This document shows, piece after piece, positions 6,203 to 14,931 of a stretch of DNA of 16,380 nucleotides. The translations under genes and the position numbers were made by a program. A model generated the notes under the pieces. That model saw only the letters and a program-made list of their open reading frames with translations, made no database searches and had not been told where the DNA came from. Position 1 is the stretch's first letter. Every line of letters starts with the position of its first letter. Origin of the DNA: Ktedonobacter sp. 13_1_20CM_4_53_11 (GTDB lineage: Bacteria; Chloroflexota; Ktedonobacteria; Ktedonobacterales; Ktedonobacteraceae); NCBI GenBank assembly GCA_001919995.1, contig MNIY01000015.1:1-16380 (forward strand), written 5' to 3'.

Positions 6203-6575
6203 TTTGTAGAAAGTCGTCAAGCTCAAGCGGTTTGCTCATAGCGATAATTTTCCGTTTCGCAATCTCGCTTTTTGGGAGACGAGCGCTGATTACGATAGCT
6301 GGTATATGTTCCAGTCCTTCTGTCGCATGCAGGTGGTCGTAGAGCTCTAAGCCATTCATTCGTGGTAGTTGATAGTCCAGGATAAACAGGCTCGGTTTGA
6401 TATTTGAAACGGCTTTGATAGCCTGCAATCCATCTGCGACTAACATGGCATGATGGGGAGTTTCCTGCGAAATGGCCTGAACAAGAAACGAACCAATACC
6501 AGTGTCATCCTCTACAACCAGAACGGTTTTCACAGTGGCTTCATCGTCAGAAGGATGTTCTTTACCCTGAGACAT
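6177..6575 (-). CDS. Stand-alone CheY-like receiver protein
   Basis: Single-domain response regulator of 132 aa with no output domain. After a polar N-terminus of about 15 residues come TVLVVEDD (acidic D23/D24), phospho-acceptor D67 in FILDYQLPRMNG, S97 in AIVISA and the conserved K115 in MSKPLELDDF. Such proteins act by phosphorylation-dependent protein contacts, in phosphorelays or on motors or enzymes; no partner kinase is adjacent. The ATG has GGAG 7 bases upstream. The gene converges on the formyltransferase with a 26-bp overlap of coding ends. Confidence 0.93.
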   Translation of the reverse strand: MSQGKEHPSDDEATVKTVLVVEDDTGIGSFLVQAISQETPHHAMLVADGLQAIKAVSNIKPSLFILDYQLPRMNGLELYDHLHATEGLEHIPAIVISARLPKSEIAKRKIIAMSKPLELDDFLQTIEKLLAE

Positions 6576-6762
6576 CCGCCATCTCCAATACTAGGATATT
6601 CATTACGAGGGAATACCTAAAAGTGACTATACAATATTGGACCTCACGCCTCGAAGACGCGAGGTACCATGGATCTCATCAATTTCGTTACTCACCAAAA
6701 TAAATCTTTTGGGAATTATAGCATTCTTTGTCAAGCAGAAGCATTGCGACCGTATAACCTAC

Positions 6763-6791
6763 TCGACGGAAGTACCGCTCTATGGTATCAT
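6763..6791 (+). promoter_or_regulatory. Candidate promoter of smc
   Basis: Plus strand TCGACG (6763-6768), 17-base spacer, TATCAT (6786-6791) preceded by TGG, an extended -10. The predicted leader is about 40 bases. The rest of the 6576-6837 gap holds only a 5-bp hairpin (CCTCG/CGAGG, 6649-6664) that I could see. Confidence 0.4.
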
Positions 6792-6837
6792 CATGCAACA
6801 TGAGAAGAGACTGACGGAAGAAGAGTAGGATCGCGCT

Positions 6838-9800
6838 GTGTATCTCAAACGCTTGGAAATGTTAGGCTTTAAGAGCTTTGCTATAAAGACCTCGTTGGAA
6901 TTTAGTACGGGTATAACGGCCGTAGTAGGGCCAAATGGAGCGGGAAAATCAAACGTTGCTGATGCCATGCGTTGGGTTCTAGGTGAGCAAAGCATGCGCC
7001 AGTTGCGTGGTAAGAGAAGCGATGACATTATCTTCGCCGGAGGTCATGGGAAAGCCGCATTAGGCCTGGCTGAAGTATCGCTCACACTGGATAACAGCAC
7101 TGGCTGGGTCCCCTCTGAATATAGCGAAATTACTGTAACCCGTCGCAGTTATCGCTCTGGCGAAAATGAATACCTCATTAATAAACAGAAAGTGCGCCTC
7201 AAGGATGTCGTCCTGCTATTGGCTCAAGCCCGTATTGGCCACGATTCGTACACCGTTGTCGGCCAGGGGTTGATTGACGCTGCTTTGAGCCTGCGGGCAG
7301 AAGAGCGGCGTGGCTTATTTGAAGATGCCGCGGGTATTCGCCCATTCCAGGTACAACGTGCAGAAGCTGAGAACCGCCTCCGTCAAACTGAGCAAAATTT
7401 AGATCGCCTGCGCGATATTGTCGGTGAAATTGAGCCTCGTTTGGCTCCCTTAAAAGAACAGGCGCGCCGGGCAGTAGAGTTCAAACAGTTGAATGCTGAA
7501 CTGCAAGAAGTGTTGTTTACCTGGTATACTCTGCAATGGAGGCGCTTGCATACAGCAAAGGAGCGGGCAGAGGTGGCGGAGCAAGAACAGGCGCGGCAAG
7601 TACAGGAGCTGGAGCTAGCCATCCAATCAGCTGAAGTGCAGGGGAAGAATCTCCGTGACAGGCGGCAGCAAGCCCTTACTCGTATTGCGGAATGCCGGAA
7701 AGCCTCTGACGAAGCGAACGACCTCGTACAGAAAATTGAGCGTGACCTTGCTGTCAGCGAAGAGCGCATCGTCGGTTTAGCGCGGCAGCATGGTGATCAG
7801 CAGCAAGAAGAACGCCGGCTGAGAGAACAGCTTATCGTTCTCCAACAGCGGATCATCGATCATGAAGAGCAGTGTGATCTCGCCGATGAGGCAGTAGATA
7901 CCAGCGCAGCCTCCGTTGCCGCACTGGAGCAGCAAGTAGTCAGGGTGCAAAAAGACTACGAGGCAGATGAGCGCCATCTCCGTAATGCACAAAATGATTT
8001 TTTCCAGGTGCAGGCGCGCCTGGGCTCAAGCCAGACCGATCTCGGGCGCCAGCAGAAGCAGCTTGGAGAGCGCAATCGTACCCTTGCAGCTCGTAGAGAT
8101 AGTATCGCCCAGTCACAACAAACCATGCGTTCCCTCGAAACGCGTCTCGTAGAGGAACGATCTCGCCTGGATACCGCTCGTAAAGAAGAACAGCAGATCG
8201 CGCAGCGCAAACAGGCTCTGGGCCGAGCAATTGCCGATGTCCAGCAAGAGTTAGAGCGATTAAAATCCGCAGTTTCTGATGCAGAGAGGCAGCGACGTGT
8301 GGTTGCTGATCGCCTGAATATGCTCAAAAACTGGCGGCAGAGCTTGAGTGGATATACTGATGGTGTACGTGCCCTCCTGCGTGCTCCAACAGGAAAAGTT
8401 ACTGGCCTGGTGGGCCCGGTACCCCAACTGGGTGTGGCTCCCTCCGGTTTAGAAATTGCTATGGAGGCTGCGCTTGGACCCTACCTGCAGGCTGTCGTTG
8501 TTCTGACGCGCGAGGATGCTCAAAATTGCCTTCAATATTTGCAGTCCGCTAAGTCAGGCAAGGCCATGGTCGTGTGGATGGAAGGGGAGAAAGAAGAGGA
8601 AAAGGGTGGCGACGAGTCAACCCGGGCAGCTGAGGACATGCTCAATTGCTTTCTTGAAGGGATGCCCTCGCTTGCAGGTCGCGTAATAGGTTTTGCCTGG
8701 CGCAGCATGCAATGTGACTCAAGCTACCTGCCGCTCTTCCGCAGGATGTTGCGAGGCGTTGTGCTGATAACAGATATAGAGGCAGCCCGAGAACTCGTGG
8801 CAGGGGTTCTTTCCCTCGAAGTCTCTGATGCTGGCAAGTTACCTATCGAGATGGCCGTCACGCGCACTGGCGAGGTGGTGCACAGCGCTGGCTGGCTGGT
8901 TGCCGGAAGTGGCAAGGAGGGAAGCCAGCAAGGGTTGTTGACCTATGAGCGAGAACTGCATGAGTTGCCAGTACAACTGAGTGAGCATGTGAAGCTGATC
9001 GATCAACTCAATGGTATGATCAGTGAAGCGCAGCGCGCCCAGGAGGGGCGCCGTATTGAGCAGGCTGGTATGGATAAGGAGCTACAGAAAATTCTGGCTC
9101 ATATCAATGAGCTGAACAAGGCGGTGGTGTCCACGCAGCGCGAACAGGAGCGAGTGCAGACAGAGCTACGGTTGGCGGGTTCTATAGAGCAACAGCTGAC
9201 GGCCGAGGTAGCCGGGTTAGAACAGGAGATACAGGCAGCTCAGGAGCGTGTTCATGTACACGAAAAATCACAGAGAGAGATGGCAGGCCTGGTTGAAGAA
9301 CTCCAACATGAGATAGAGGAGCGTGCTATTCACTTTCGCCGCCAGCAGGACGAACTTGGACGAGGACGAACTACACTGGCGGTGAAACGGCAAGAGGCCA
9401 GGTCACTACGCCAGCAATTGACCACGCTCCAGGTTCAGGCGCAGGAGCACAAGTTACAGGTTGAGCAACAGATAGGGAGAATTATAGCGACTGAACAGCA
9501 ACAGCAGGCATTAGTTGAAACGATGAGCTCTCGTCGCAGTGAACTTGCAGATGCCACCTCAAAGGCAAAGGCGCTGCTTGATGAACTGCACCAGGTGGAG
9601 GCGCAGGCGAGTGGAATTGAGCAACAGGTGGTAACTTTGGATCAACAGGCGGCGCAACTGCGTCAGGCCTTGACTGGCTTGGAAGGGGGATACCGCCGCT
9701 GCCTGTTAGAGAGTCAGAAGGCCCAGGATGCTGTTGACTCCTTATTGGAACAGTTGCGGGAAGAGATGGGAGTGACCGATCCCCAAGAACTGAGCAGTTA

Positions 9801-10602
9801 TACTCTCCATACCAGTACTGCTCCAGGAGAGATAGCCCCACAGAATGGTCAACTCGTATCAGACGATGCACGGGCGCTATCAGAAGAGGAGGAGGCGTAT
9901 CTGCGTAGATTGCGGCGCCGCGTTGATGGCCTGCGAGGACGCCTCAAGACGCTGGGAGGCAGTGATCCGGCTGCGCCTCAACAATATGAAGAAACGCACA
10001 CGCGTTTTGAGTTTCTCTCGTCGCAAATTGCAGATATGGCGCAGGCTGCATCCCACCTGCGCTCTATTATAGGACAGCTTGATGTGACGATGGCGCGACA
10101 ATTTGAGACAACCTTTCAAGCAGTCAGTACCCGTTTCCGCGAGCATTTCATTACCCTCTTCAATGGTGGCAACGCGCGTCTTGAACTGACCACCGTGAGG
10201 ACAGGCGAAGATGATGACGCTGGTGTCGCTCCTTCACGTATGCCTGCTGGTATCGAGGTTATTGTGCAACCCCCGGGCAAGAAAGTACAGGATTTATCGC
10301 TCCTCTCTGGGGGCGAGCGTGCCCTCGTCTCGGCAGCGCTCCTGTTTGCGCTCCTGGAGATCAATCCCCCTCCATTCTGTTTGCTGGACGAGGTAGATGC
10401 CGCTCTTGACGAGTCAAACGTGGCGCGCTTCTGTGATATCTTGAAACGCCTGGCTCAGCGTACTCAGTTTATTGTGATAACCCACAACCGCGTAACAATG
10501 ACTTCGGCACAGGTCATCTACGGCGTCTCAATGGGCGGAGATAGTATTTCTCGCTTGCTCTCATTGAAGCTTGAGGAGGCTCCTGTGGCGGGCGATCGCT
10601 AA
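6838..10602 (+). CDS. smc: Chromosome segregation ATPase SMC
   Basis: Full-length SMC of 1254 aa (usual about 1190). N-terminal ABC half: YLKRLEMLGFKSF, Walker A GPNGAGKS (31-38), Q-loop Q143 in VVGQG. Coiled-coil arms span about 170-500 and 700-1090, rich in Gln/Glu/Arg. The globular hinge is at about 500-695 (TDGVRALLRAP, then EAALGPYLQAVVV). The C-terminal half carries the signature LLSGGER (1155-1161) and Walker B LLDEVDAALDES (from 1182). It dimerises at the hinge and, with ScpA/ScpB, loads on DNA to organise and separate chromosomes. The hinge has an acidic low-complexity insertion (EGEKEEEKGGDES). The GTG start has AGGA 7 bases upstream. It is not next to ftsY, rnc or scp genes here. 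Confidence 0.97.
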   Translation: MYLKRLEMLGFKSFAIKTSLEFSTGITAVVGPNGAGKSNVADAMRWVLGEQSMRQLRGKRSDDIIFAGGHGKAALGLAEVSLTLDNSTGWVPSEYSEITVTRRSYRSGENEYLINKQKVRLKDVVLLLAQARIGHDSYTVVGQGLIDAALSLRAEERRGLFEDAAGIRPFQVQRAEAENRLRQTEQNLDRLRDIVGEIEPRLAPLKEQARRAVEFKQLNAELQEVLFTWYTLQWRRLHTAKERAEVAEQEQARQVQELELAIQSAEVQGKNLRDRRQQALTRIAECRKASDEANDLVQKIERDLAVSEERIVGLARQHGDQQQEERRLREQLIVLQQRIIDHEEQCDLADEAVDTSAASVAALEQQVVRVQKDYEADERHLRNAQNDFFQVQARLGSSQTDLGRQQKQLGERNRTLAARRDSIAQSQQTMRSLETRLVEERSRLDTARKEEQQIAQRKQALGRAIADVQQELERLKSAVSDAERQRRVVADRLNMLKNWRQSLSGYTDGVRALLRAPTGKVTGLVGPVPQLGVAPSGLEIAMEAALGPYLQAVVVLTREDAQNCLQYLQSAKSGKAMVVWMEGEKEEEKGGDESTRAAEDMLNCFLEGMPSLAGRVIGFAWRSMQCDSSYLPLFRRMLRGVVLITDIEAARELVAGVLSLEVSDAGKLPIEMAVTRTGEVVHSAGWLVAGSGKEGSQQGLLTYERELHELPVQLSEHVKLIDQLNGMISEAQRAQEGRRIEQAGMDKELQKILAHINELNKAVVSTQREQERVQTELRLAGSIEQQLTAEVAGLEQEIQAAQERVHVHEKSQREMAGLVEELQHEIEERAIHFRRQQDELGRGRTTLAVKRQEARSLRQQLTTLQVQAQEHKLQVEQQIGRIIATEQQQQALVETMSSRRSELADATSKAKALLDELHQVEAQASGIEQQVVTLDQQAAQLRQALTGLEGGYRRCLLESQKAQDAVDSLLEQLREEMGVTDPQELSSYTLHTSTAPGEIAPQNGQLVSDDARALSEEEEAYLRRLRRRVDGLRGRLKTLGGSDPAAPQQYEETHTRFEFLSSQIADMAQAASHLRSIIGQLDVTMARQFETTFQAVSTRFREHFITLFNGGNARLELTTVRTGEDDDAGVAPSRMPAGIEVIVQPPGKKVQDLSLLSGGERALVSAALLFALLEINPPPFCLLDEVDAALDESNVARFCDILKRLAQRTQFIVITHNRVTMTSAQVIYGVSMGGDSISRLLSLKLEEAPVAGDR

Positions 10603-10642
10603 GAAGTCCCCTTTTTTCAAATCGTGTAACATGCTCCATTAA

Positions 10643-11893
10643 CTAAATTTCACGCAATGCTTTCACTAGCGTATCGATCTCTTCCTCAGTGTTGTAAAAA
10701 CCCGTTGAAACGCGCAAGCATTTCAATGAAGGGATGTTACGGATATAGATGTTGTATTCATCGTGTAGTTGTTGTACAACTTTATCCTCGTCGTGCCCCT
10801 CTAATCTAAAAGAAAGCAAGCCGCTATCTCCTTCCTTTGGGGTGAGCATGACGAGACCTGGGATGGTTTTGAGAGCTGCATAGGCGTATGTACTCAGTGT
10901 AGCGATGCGCTCGAACAGCCAGGTATAGCCAACAAATTCCTTCAACCATTGGAGTGCAGCAGCCTGTCCCGCTATAGCCGCAGGCTGTCGACCGCCCATT
11001 TCGAATTGTTGCGCACTCTCGTTCAATGCCCAATCTACACCCTCTTCATGCTTCATAGAGGGATAACCTACATATGTAGACTTGATTGCATTTTGAGCTT
11101 CGCGACGGACGTATAAAGCTCCGGTGCCATCAGGCCCACAGAGCCATTTCTGCATCGGGATAGCGTAATAATCAGCTCCGAGCGCTTTCACATCAACAGG
11201 AATCGCTCCCGCAGATTGGGCCCCGTCAACTAATACGGGGATACCATGTTCGCGGCCCATGTAACAGACCTCGCTCACGTTCACCAGCGCTCCCGTGGTC
11301 CAGAGGACATGGGAAAGAACAATTAAGCGCGTGCGCGCTGTGACAAGGTCCGCGATCGCTTTTAGCACCGGTCGTTCACCAACCGCACCGAGATCGGCAA
11401 AGCGTATCGTAACGCCGTAGCGGTCGCGAATCTGATAAAGTGGTCCAAGTGCGTTATAATGCTCGTGGTTTGTAGTAATGACTTCATCACCAGGCTGCCA
11501 GTTAATGCCGTAGCTTATAATATTCATACCCTCACCGGTATTTCCCGTGAGCGCGATTTCGCTTTCATCTGCATTGAGTAGGTACGCGACTCTCGAACGG
11601 GCGTTGCTGTGAATGGCGCGAATAGCATCCCATGTAGCCATCCCTAAACGTCCATGGATATACTCGTCCTGCAGACGCTCCTGTATGGCTTGTAAAGCGC
11701 TGCTCATGAGAGGACCAAAGGTTCCTGCATTAAAATAGAGCCGCGATGTGGCGGCAGGCATTTCCTGGCGGATATCCCGGATATGTGTGTGGTCAGTGTG
11801 GTCGTGCAAAGCAAGACTCCTTTGTGTGTTCTGGTAGAGTTTGTCGCAATATGTTAGCATGGAGCAGTGGACTATCCAATGCTTGCTAAACAT
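10643..11893 (-). CDS. Class V PLP aminotransferase (cysteine desulfurase / isopenicillin-N-epimerase-like)
   Basis: PLP enzyme of 416 aa. YFNAGTFGPL (53-62) at the domain start, GNTGEGMN (117-124), H145 in EHYN stacking on PLP, D223 and Q226 in LVDGAQSAGA, and Schiff-base K249 in PMQKWLCGPDGTG. The C-terminal RVSTGFYNTEEEID is the usual family end. The family includes cysteine desulfurases, selenocysteine lyases and epimerase-like enzymes. I see no clear mobile cysteine loop for desulfurase action, so the substrate is open. Residues 1-44 precede the normal family start (IRQEMPAATSRLYF). The ATG at codon 45 or 12 could be the true start, although a TATACT box 6 bases before codon 1 would fit a leaderless message. 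Convergent with smc; divergent from the acetyltransferase. Confidence 0.9.
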   Translation of the reverse strand: MFSKHWIVHCSMLTYCDKLYQNTQRSLALHDHTDHTHIRDIRQEMPAATSRLYFNAGTFGPLMSSALQAIQERLQDEYIHGRLGMATWDAIRAIHSNARSRVAYLLNADESEIALTGNTGEGMNIISYGINWQPGDEVITTNHEHYNALGPLYQIRDRYGVTIRFADLGAVGERPVLKAIADLVTARTRLIVLSHVLWTTGALVNVSEVCYMGREHGIPVLVDGAQSAGAIPVDVKALGADYYAIPMQKWLCGPDGTGALYVRREAQNAIKSTYVGYPSMKHEEGVDWALNESAQQFEMGGRQPAAIAGQAAALQWLKEFVGYTWLFERIATLSTYAYAALKTIPGLVMLTPKEGDSGLLSFRLEGHDEDKVVQQLHDEYNIYIRNIPSLKCLRVSTGFYNTEEEIDTLVKALREI

Positions 11894-11904
11894 ACTAGCA
11901 GTAT
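11892..11904. promoter_or_regulatory. Short dyad in the divergent aminotransferase/acetyltransferase gap
   Basis: ATACT-AGC-AGTAT is a 5-bp inverted repeat that touches the start codon of the class V gene and includes its possible -10 (TATACT, minus strand, 11899-11904). A possible operator for the 41-bp divergent region. The dyad is short enough to arise by chance. Confidence 0.25.
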
Positions 11905-11934
11905 ATCTTACCGAAAGGCCTTGAGTATACTTTC

Positions 11935-12468
11935 ATGCGTATACGAAATTTCCGTCAGTCAGATATCCCTATCCTGATTGATTTGCAACAACTGGCGGCC
12001 GAAACAGATGGCTTGGCACTGGAAGATTTGATTGATTTCGCCGCCTGGTCAACGTATCCAGAACTGGGTGAGGCATATACTGTATTTGTCATTACAGATG
12101 ATGATGAGACCAACGAGTGGGGTCAGGCTGGAACGCTTGAAGGTGTAGAAGGAGAAATCGTAGGCTTTACCGCTCTAAGCATGCGCGGGGACGTAGATGC
12201 CTATCATTTTCTCTGCCAGGGAACGGTCCATCCGCAGCATCGGAAAAGGAATGCAGGGCGTGCTCTATTGATTTGCGCACTGAACTATGCGCGTATGATC
12301 TCCACGGAATTTGAATTTGAGGCTGAGCAGTTGGGACAACCCCTTTATCTCGAGGCGTTGCTCCCTCTTAACGACCCTGCTTCAGTCAACCTGGCGATAA
12401 AGTGCGATATGCAGCCGGTTGATGAACCGGTGATGAAAGGTATGAGACTCTATAGACGCGAATTATAA
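11935..12468 (+). CDS. GNAT-family N-acetyltransferase
   Basis: Protein of 177 aa with the GNAT fold. MRIRNFRQSDIPILIDL is the typical first strand and helix, GEIVGFTALSMRG the central strands, and GTVHPQHRKRNAGRALL (96-112) motif A, binding the acetyl-CoA pyrophosphate. The end (EALLPLNDPASVNLAIKCDM) has the NxxAxxxxxxxGF-like pattern in altered form. The acceptor is unknown. No ribosome site precedes the ATG. TATACT ends 3 bases before it, so transcription may start almost at the codon, or initiation occurs elsewhere. Divergent from the class V enzyme across 41 bases. Confidence 0.88.
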   Translation: MRIRNFRQSDIPILIDLQQLAAETDGLALEDLIDFAAWSTYPELGEAYTVFVITDDDETNEWGQAGTLEGVEGEIVGFTALSMRGDVDAYHFLCQGTVHPQHRKRNAGRALLICALNYARMISTEFEFEAEQLGQPLYLEALLPLNDPASVNLAIKCDMQPVDEPVMKGMRLYRREL

Positions 12469-12504
12469 GCCGGGATAGCTTGAACCATTGGGAATTGACC
12501 GGTG

Positions 12505-14244
12505 TTAACTCCTATCGAAAAATTCCTCACGACTCGAAGGATCTGGTTTCTTCGACAAGCGCATAGCAGATAGGTACGGATCATACATCGCTAAGAGCTG
12601 ATTGGCTTCATAAGCAAGGGCACGGTAGTTGATGTGTCCACCCGGTCGGGAACGCTGCATTGTGAAATAGGCCGCTTGCTTCGGATCACCATGCATCCAG
12701 AGATCTACCCGGTGAGCAAGCGGCAGAAGATTGAGCACGAACGCATAATCGATGGTATCGTGATACGTAGCAGATACCTTCTCAAGAAACTCCTGTAACT
12801 TTGTATAATACGAAACTAAATCCCGCTCGTACACTGTTTTATATTCTGCAAATGCTGGTATGTCAGTCAAATATAAAGGCAGTCCAAAACCACGAGCCAC
12901 AATTTGCTCTATCGCACTCTTCGTCAGTCTTTCTCCGAAAACCAGGGGCAGTGGAAAAAATCTTCCCCATGCACGATGGCGATTCAAGTCGCGTAATTCT
13001 CCTAAGAAACTCTCGATTACCAGCGTCATGCGCGTTGTGCGTCCAAATCCAGGCAGTTCACAATAATTGGTATGGCCTGAAAAAATAATAGCACTGATGC
13101 TTTTTTTAATTTCATCATCCTGGTCATGTATCCAATTAAAAAGCTGCTCTCTCTCAAGTCCAGGCCAGAGTAGAAGGATGTATGATGCCACCAATCTATC
13201 ACCCTCTGTATACATTGGTTCAATCATGCTCACACGTTGATCCACGCGTTTCGGGAAGCCGCTGTGAATCGAGACTTGTTGCAGCAAGTCTGTTTGATCC
13301 TCAATGAATTGCTTTAACGCGTGCAAGTTTCTATTAGCAGTAAGCTGAGGTGCAGTATGCCGAATAAGCCCAGGAGCTTCCGCTTTATAGTCAAGTACCT
13401 CTTCCTCTTCTGTCGTGGGTGCAAGTAATTTTTCGAGTTGCTGCGCAACTCTCCGATAATAGAGAAGGGGGGAGGCCTGCAGTTGTGCAATAATGCGTGA
13501 CCAATCGCGAGCTGAAGTCTCGAAGGACATTCCACTCCACTGACCAATGAGTAAAAAGTAACGCACACAATCAAGCACACGAGACAGAAGAGCGCTCCTC
13601 TCAGCTGGCTTTGTCGTATCTGCTTGGTAGTACTGCTCAAATGCGCCGAGTAACACAGCTTTATGCTTTGCAAACAACTCAAGCGATACGGCTCCGAATG
13701 ATTGATATTCCTCTTCTAAGCGTGCTACATCCTCTTTCGGTAAACGCTCAGAAATATAGTGTCTCATTGGGTGGAGGAGTGCTTTCCCAAATGATGCCTG
13801 ATACCGTGTTGATTTTTCTTGTCCGGAATTGAGAGACCCCTCATTGAACAACGCCAAACACAAGTGCATGGGGATCTTTCCCATATCCACAGCCAGTCTC
13901 GCCATGTCACCGACTGATGCGTGGCCATATCCACGAAACATTTCTTCAAGTTTCTGGTCTGGATCGACCCCTTTTTCACCCATTTCGTACAAAATCTCCC
14001 AGGGCATGCCTGCTGCACGTGATTGGCGAGCACCTGCCCATGCCTTATGTGCCGCTGTACGTTTCGTAGGGTTTGCGACCGTAGTGGTGACGATAGTACC
14101 CGTGGTGAGATCTTCTAAACAAATGAGCCGTAAGCCTGTCACACTGGCGGAGTAGGTAAACCATCTATAGGAACCGGCAATGAATTCTTTTTCCGGCTGT
14201 ATTTCTGTTTTTGCTTTCTGGTGAAATTCGTTCATAGGCTCCAT
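12505..14244 (-). CDS. Tandem ThyX-like (FAD-dependent thymidylate synthase family) protein
   Basis: 579 aa, about twice the length of ThyX (220-250 aa), with two ThyX-like halves. First half: FRGYGHASVGDMA (103-115), equivalent to the HGHxS segment, NEGSLNSGQEKSTRYQ (134-149), a degenerate ThyX motif, and RYFLLIGQWSGMSFETSARDW (from 228). Second half: GHTNYCELPG (390-399), RDLNRHRAWGRFFP (418-431), LNLLPLAHRVDLWMHGD (504-520) and RSRPGGHINYRALAYEA (531-547). ThyX makes dTMP from dUMP with FAD and methylene-tetrahydrofolate. Neither half keeps the complete RHRxxSxNxxSxR signature: the first lacks RHR, the second the Ser/Asn part. The two may build one composite site, or the activity has changed. 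Start: ATG 14244, or ATG 14235 with GGAG 3 bases upstream. Convergent with the acetyltransferase. Confidence 0.75.
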   Translation of the reverse strand: MEPMNEFHQKAKTEIQPEKEFIAGSYRWFTYSASVTGLRLICLEDLTTGTIVTTTVANPTKRTAAHKAWAGARQSRAAGMPWEILYEMGEKGVDPDQKLEEMFRGYGHASVGDMARLAVDMGKIPMHLCLALFNEGSLNSGQEKSTRYQASFGKALLHPMRHYISERLPKEDVARLEEEYQSFGAVSLELFAKHKAVLLGAFEQYYQADTTKPAERSALLSRVLDCVRYFLLIGQWSGMSFETSARDWSRIIAQLQASPLLYYRRVAQQLEKLLAPTTEEEEVLDYKAEAPGLIRHTAPQLTANRNLHALKQFIEDQTDLLQQVSIHSGFPKRVDQRVSMIEPMYTEGDRLVASYILLLWPGLEREQLFNWIHDQDDEIKKSISAIIFSGHTNYCELPGFGRTTRMTLVIESFLGELRDLNRHRAWGRFFPLPLVFGERLTKSAIEQIVARGFGLPLYLTDIPAFAEYKTVYERDLVSYYTKLQEFLEKVSATYHDTIDYAFVLNLLPLAHRVDLWMHGDPKQAAYFTMQRSRPGGHINYRALAYEANQLLAMYDPYLSAMRLSKKPDPSSREEFFDRS

Positions 14245-14332
14245 TGTGGAATATCTTGTCGGGCATTGTCAACATGGCTCTGGCTCTATTGAAGAAGGTT
14301 AACCCTTGTGCGATCACGCAAGCGTTCATGTG

Positions 14333-14369
14333 GCGCATGACATGAAATCCTATGCGCTCAGAGACTGAG
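14333..14369. repeat. Small inverted repeats in the gap between the HTH and ThyX-like genes
   Basis: GCGCAT (14333-14338) faces ATGCGC (14352-14357), followed by CTCAG-AGA-CTGAG (14357-14369). They lie in the 244-bp gap 14245-14488, which has no gene or recognisable RNA. The role is unknown; they may be operator or transcript-end structures for the HTH gene. Confidence 0.3.
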
Positions 14370-14488
14370 TGTTGCATATTTCAAACGAGTTGTTGGAAGG
14401 CGTCTCAAAGTCGATTACAGGCACCTATGTCTCCTTGCTCCTGGCTGTGTTCTATTTCCACTAGCCTAGCAGCTTAGAGTTCATTTGA

Positions 14489-14758
14489 CTACGATTTCAC
14501 CGGCAATTGGGGAGGATCAAGTAAAGCATCTAATGTGGAGCGACGAATCCGGTACGCCTGGCGTGTTCCGCGGTGAGGTAGGGTAATTGCCTCCAGGACG
14601 CCGTTTTTAATCCAGCGTCGTACAGTGGTGTCGTCTACCCGCAATTTTTGAGCAACTTCACGGACTGTGAGCAGATCCGCTTCATCTTGTACCACTTTTT
14701 CCTCTTTCTGATCTTTTACTAGAGTGACTTCACTTTGACATATAATTCTACTATGCAA
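14489..14758 (-). CDS. Small excisionase/MerR-type helix-turn-helix DNA-binding protein
   Basis: 89 aa. Residues about 29-80 form a HTH_17/MerR-like winged helix: LLTVREVAQKLRVDDTTVRRWIKNGVLEAI, then a basic wing (LPHRGTRQAYRIRRSTLDALL). Such proteins are excisionases or small regulators; no integrase or phage gene is near, so a regulator is more likely. Two starts are plausible: the TTG at 14758 with GAGGG 6 bases upstream, or a GTG at codon 22 (14695) with AGAGG 5 bases upstream, giving a 68-aa form close to the bare domain. It lies between moaA and the ThyX-like gene on the same strand; target unknown. Confidence 0.8.
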   Translation of the reverse strand: MHSRIICQSEVTLVKDQKEEKVVQDEADLLTVREVAQKLRVDDTTVRRWIKNGVLEAITLPHRGTRQAYRIRRSTLDALLDPPQLPVKS

Positions 14759-14893
14759 TACATACCCTCTATTTGACTATAAAGACGAACATTCTCCTTT
14801 TTGGTAACTCACTCCCTAAAAGTCGTTTTACACTACAAATATAGCTATCGCATTTTGAACATTTGATACACGTCTTGTCTTATAATAGAACAG

Positions 14894-14925
14894 CAAGTGA
14901 AACGCAATTACCTTTAAATCACTTG
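14894..14925. terminator. Hairpin behind moaA
   Basis: CAAGTGA (14894-14900) pairs with TCACTTG (14919-14925) around an 18-base loop, extendable by AGC/GCT with a bulge. It starts 6 bases after the moaA stop on the minus strand, but the T-run (TTTTT, 14929-14933) lies on its plus-strand side. It may end moaA transcripts weakly and plus-strand transcripts better. Confidence 0.4.
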
Positions 14926-14931
14926 TGCTTT

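Noticed and set aside
5876..6226. 116-codon minus frame over the formyltransferase 3' end
   Set aside because: Antisense shadow of an enzyme with intact motifs; no start support.
7383..10396. Several antisense frames of 60-130 codons inside smc
   Set aside because: Low-complexity Arg/Ser/Cys-rich translations typical of the opposite strand of coiled-coil codons; no ribosome sites or family resemblance.
10589..10602. GCGATCGC palindromes (near 10592 and 11352) as HIP1-like repeats
   Set aside because: Only isolated copies, no enrichment visible in the window.
13314..13682. 122-codon minus frame inside the ThyX-like gene
   Set aside because: Lies in another frame of the same strand as a clear gene; the translation has no recognisable domain.
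14489..14758. Prophage or integrative element suggested by the excisionase-like protein
   Set aside because: No integrase, attachment repeats, tRNA or phage genes nearby; the HTH type is common in ordinary regulators.
14767..14790. Seven-codon leader peptide (MFVFIVK) before the HTH gene with AAGGAG upstream
   Set aside because: Spacing to the ATG is about 1 base and no attenuator structure is visible; too little to call.
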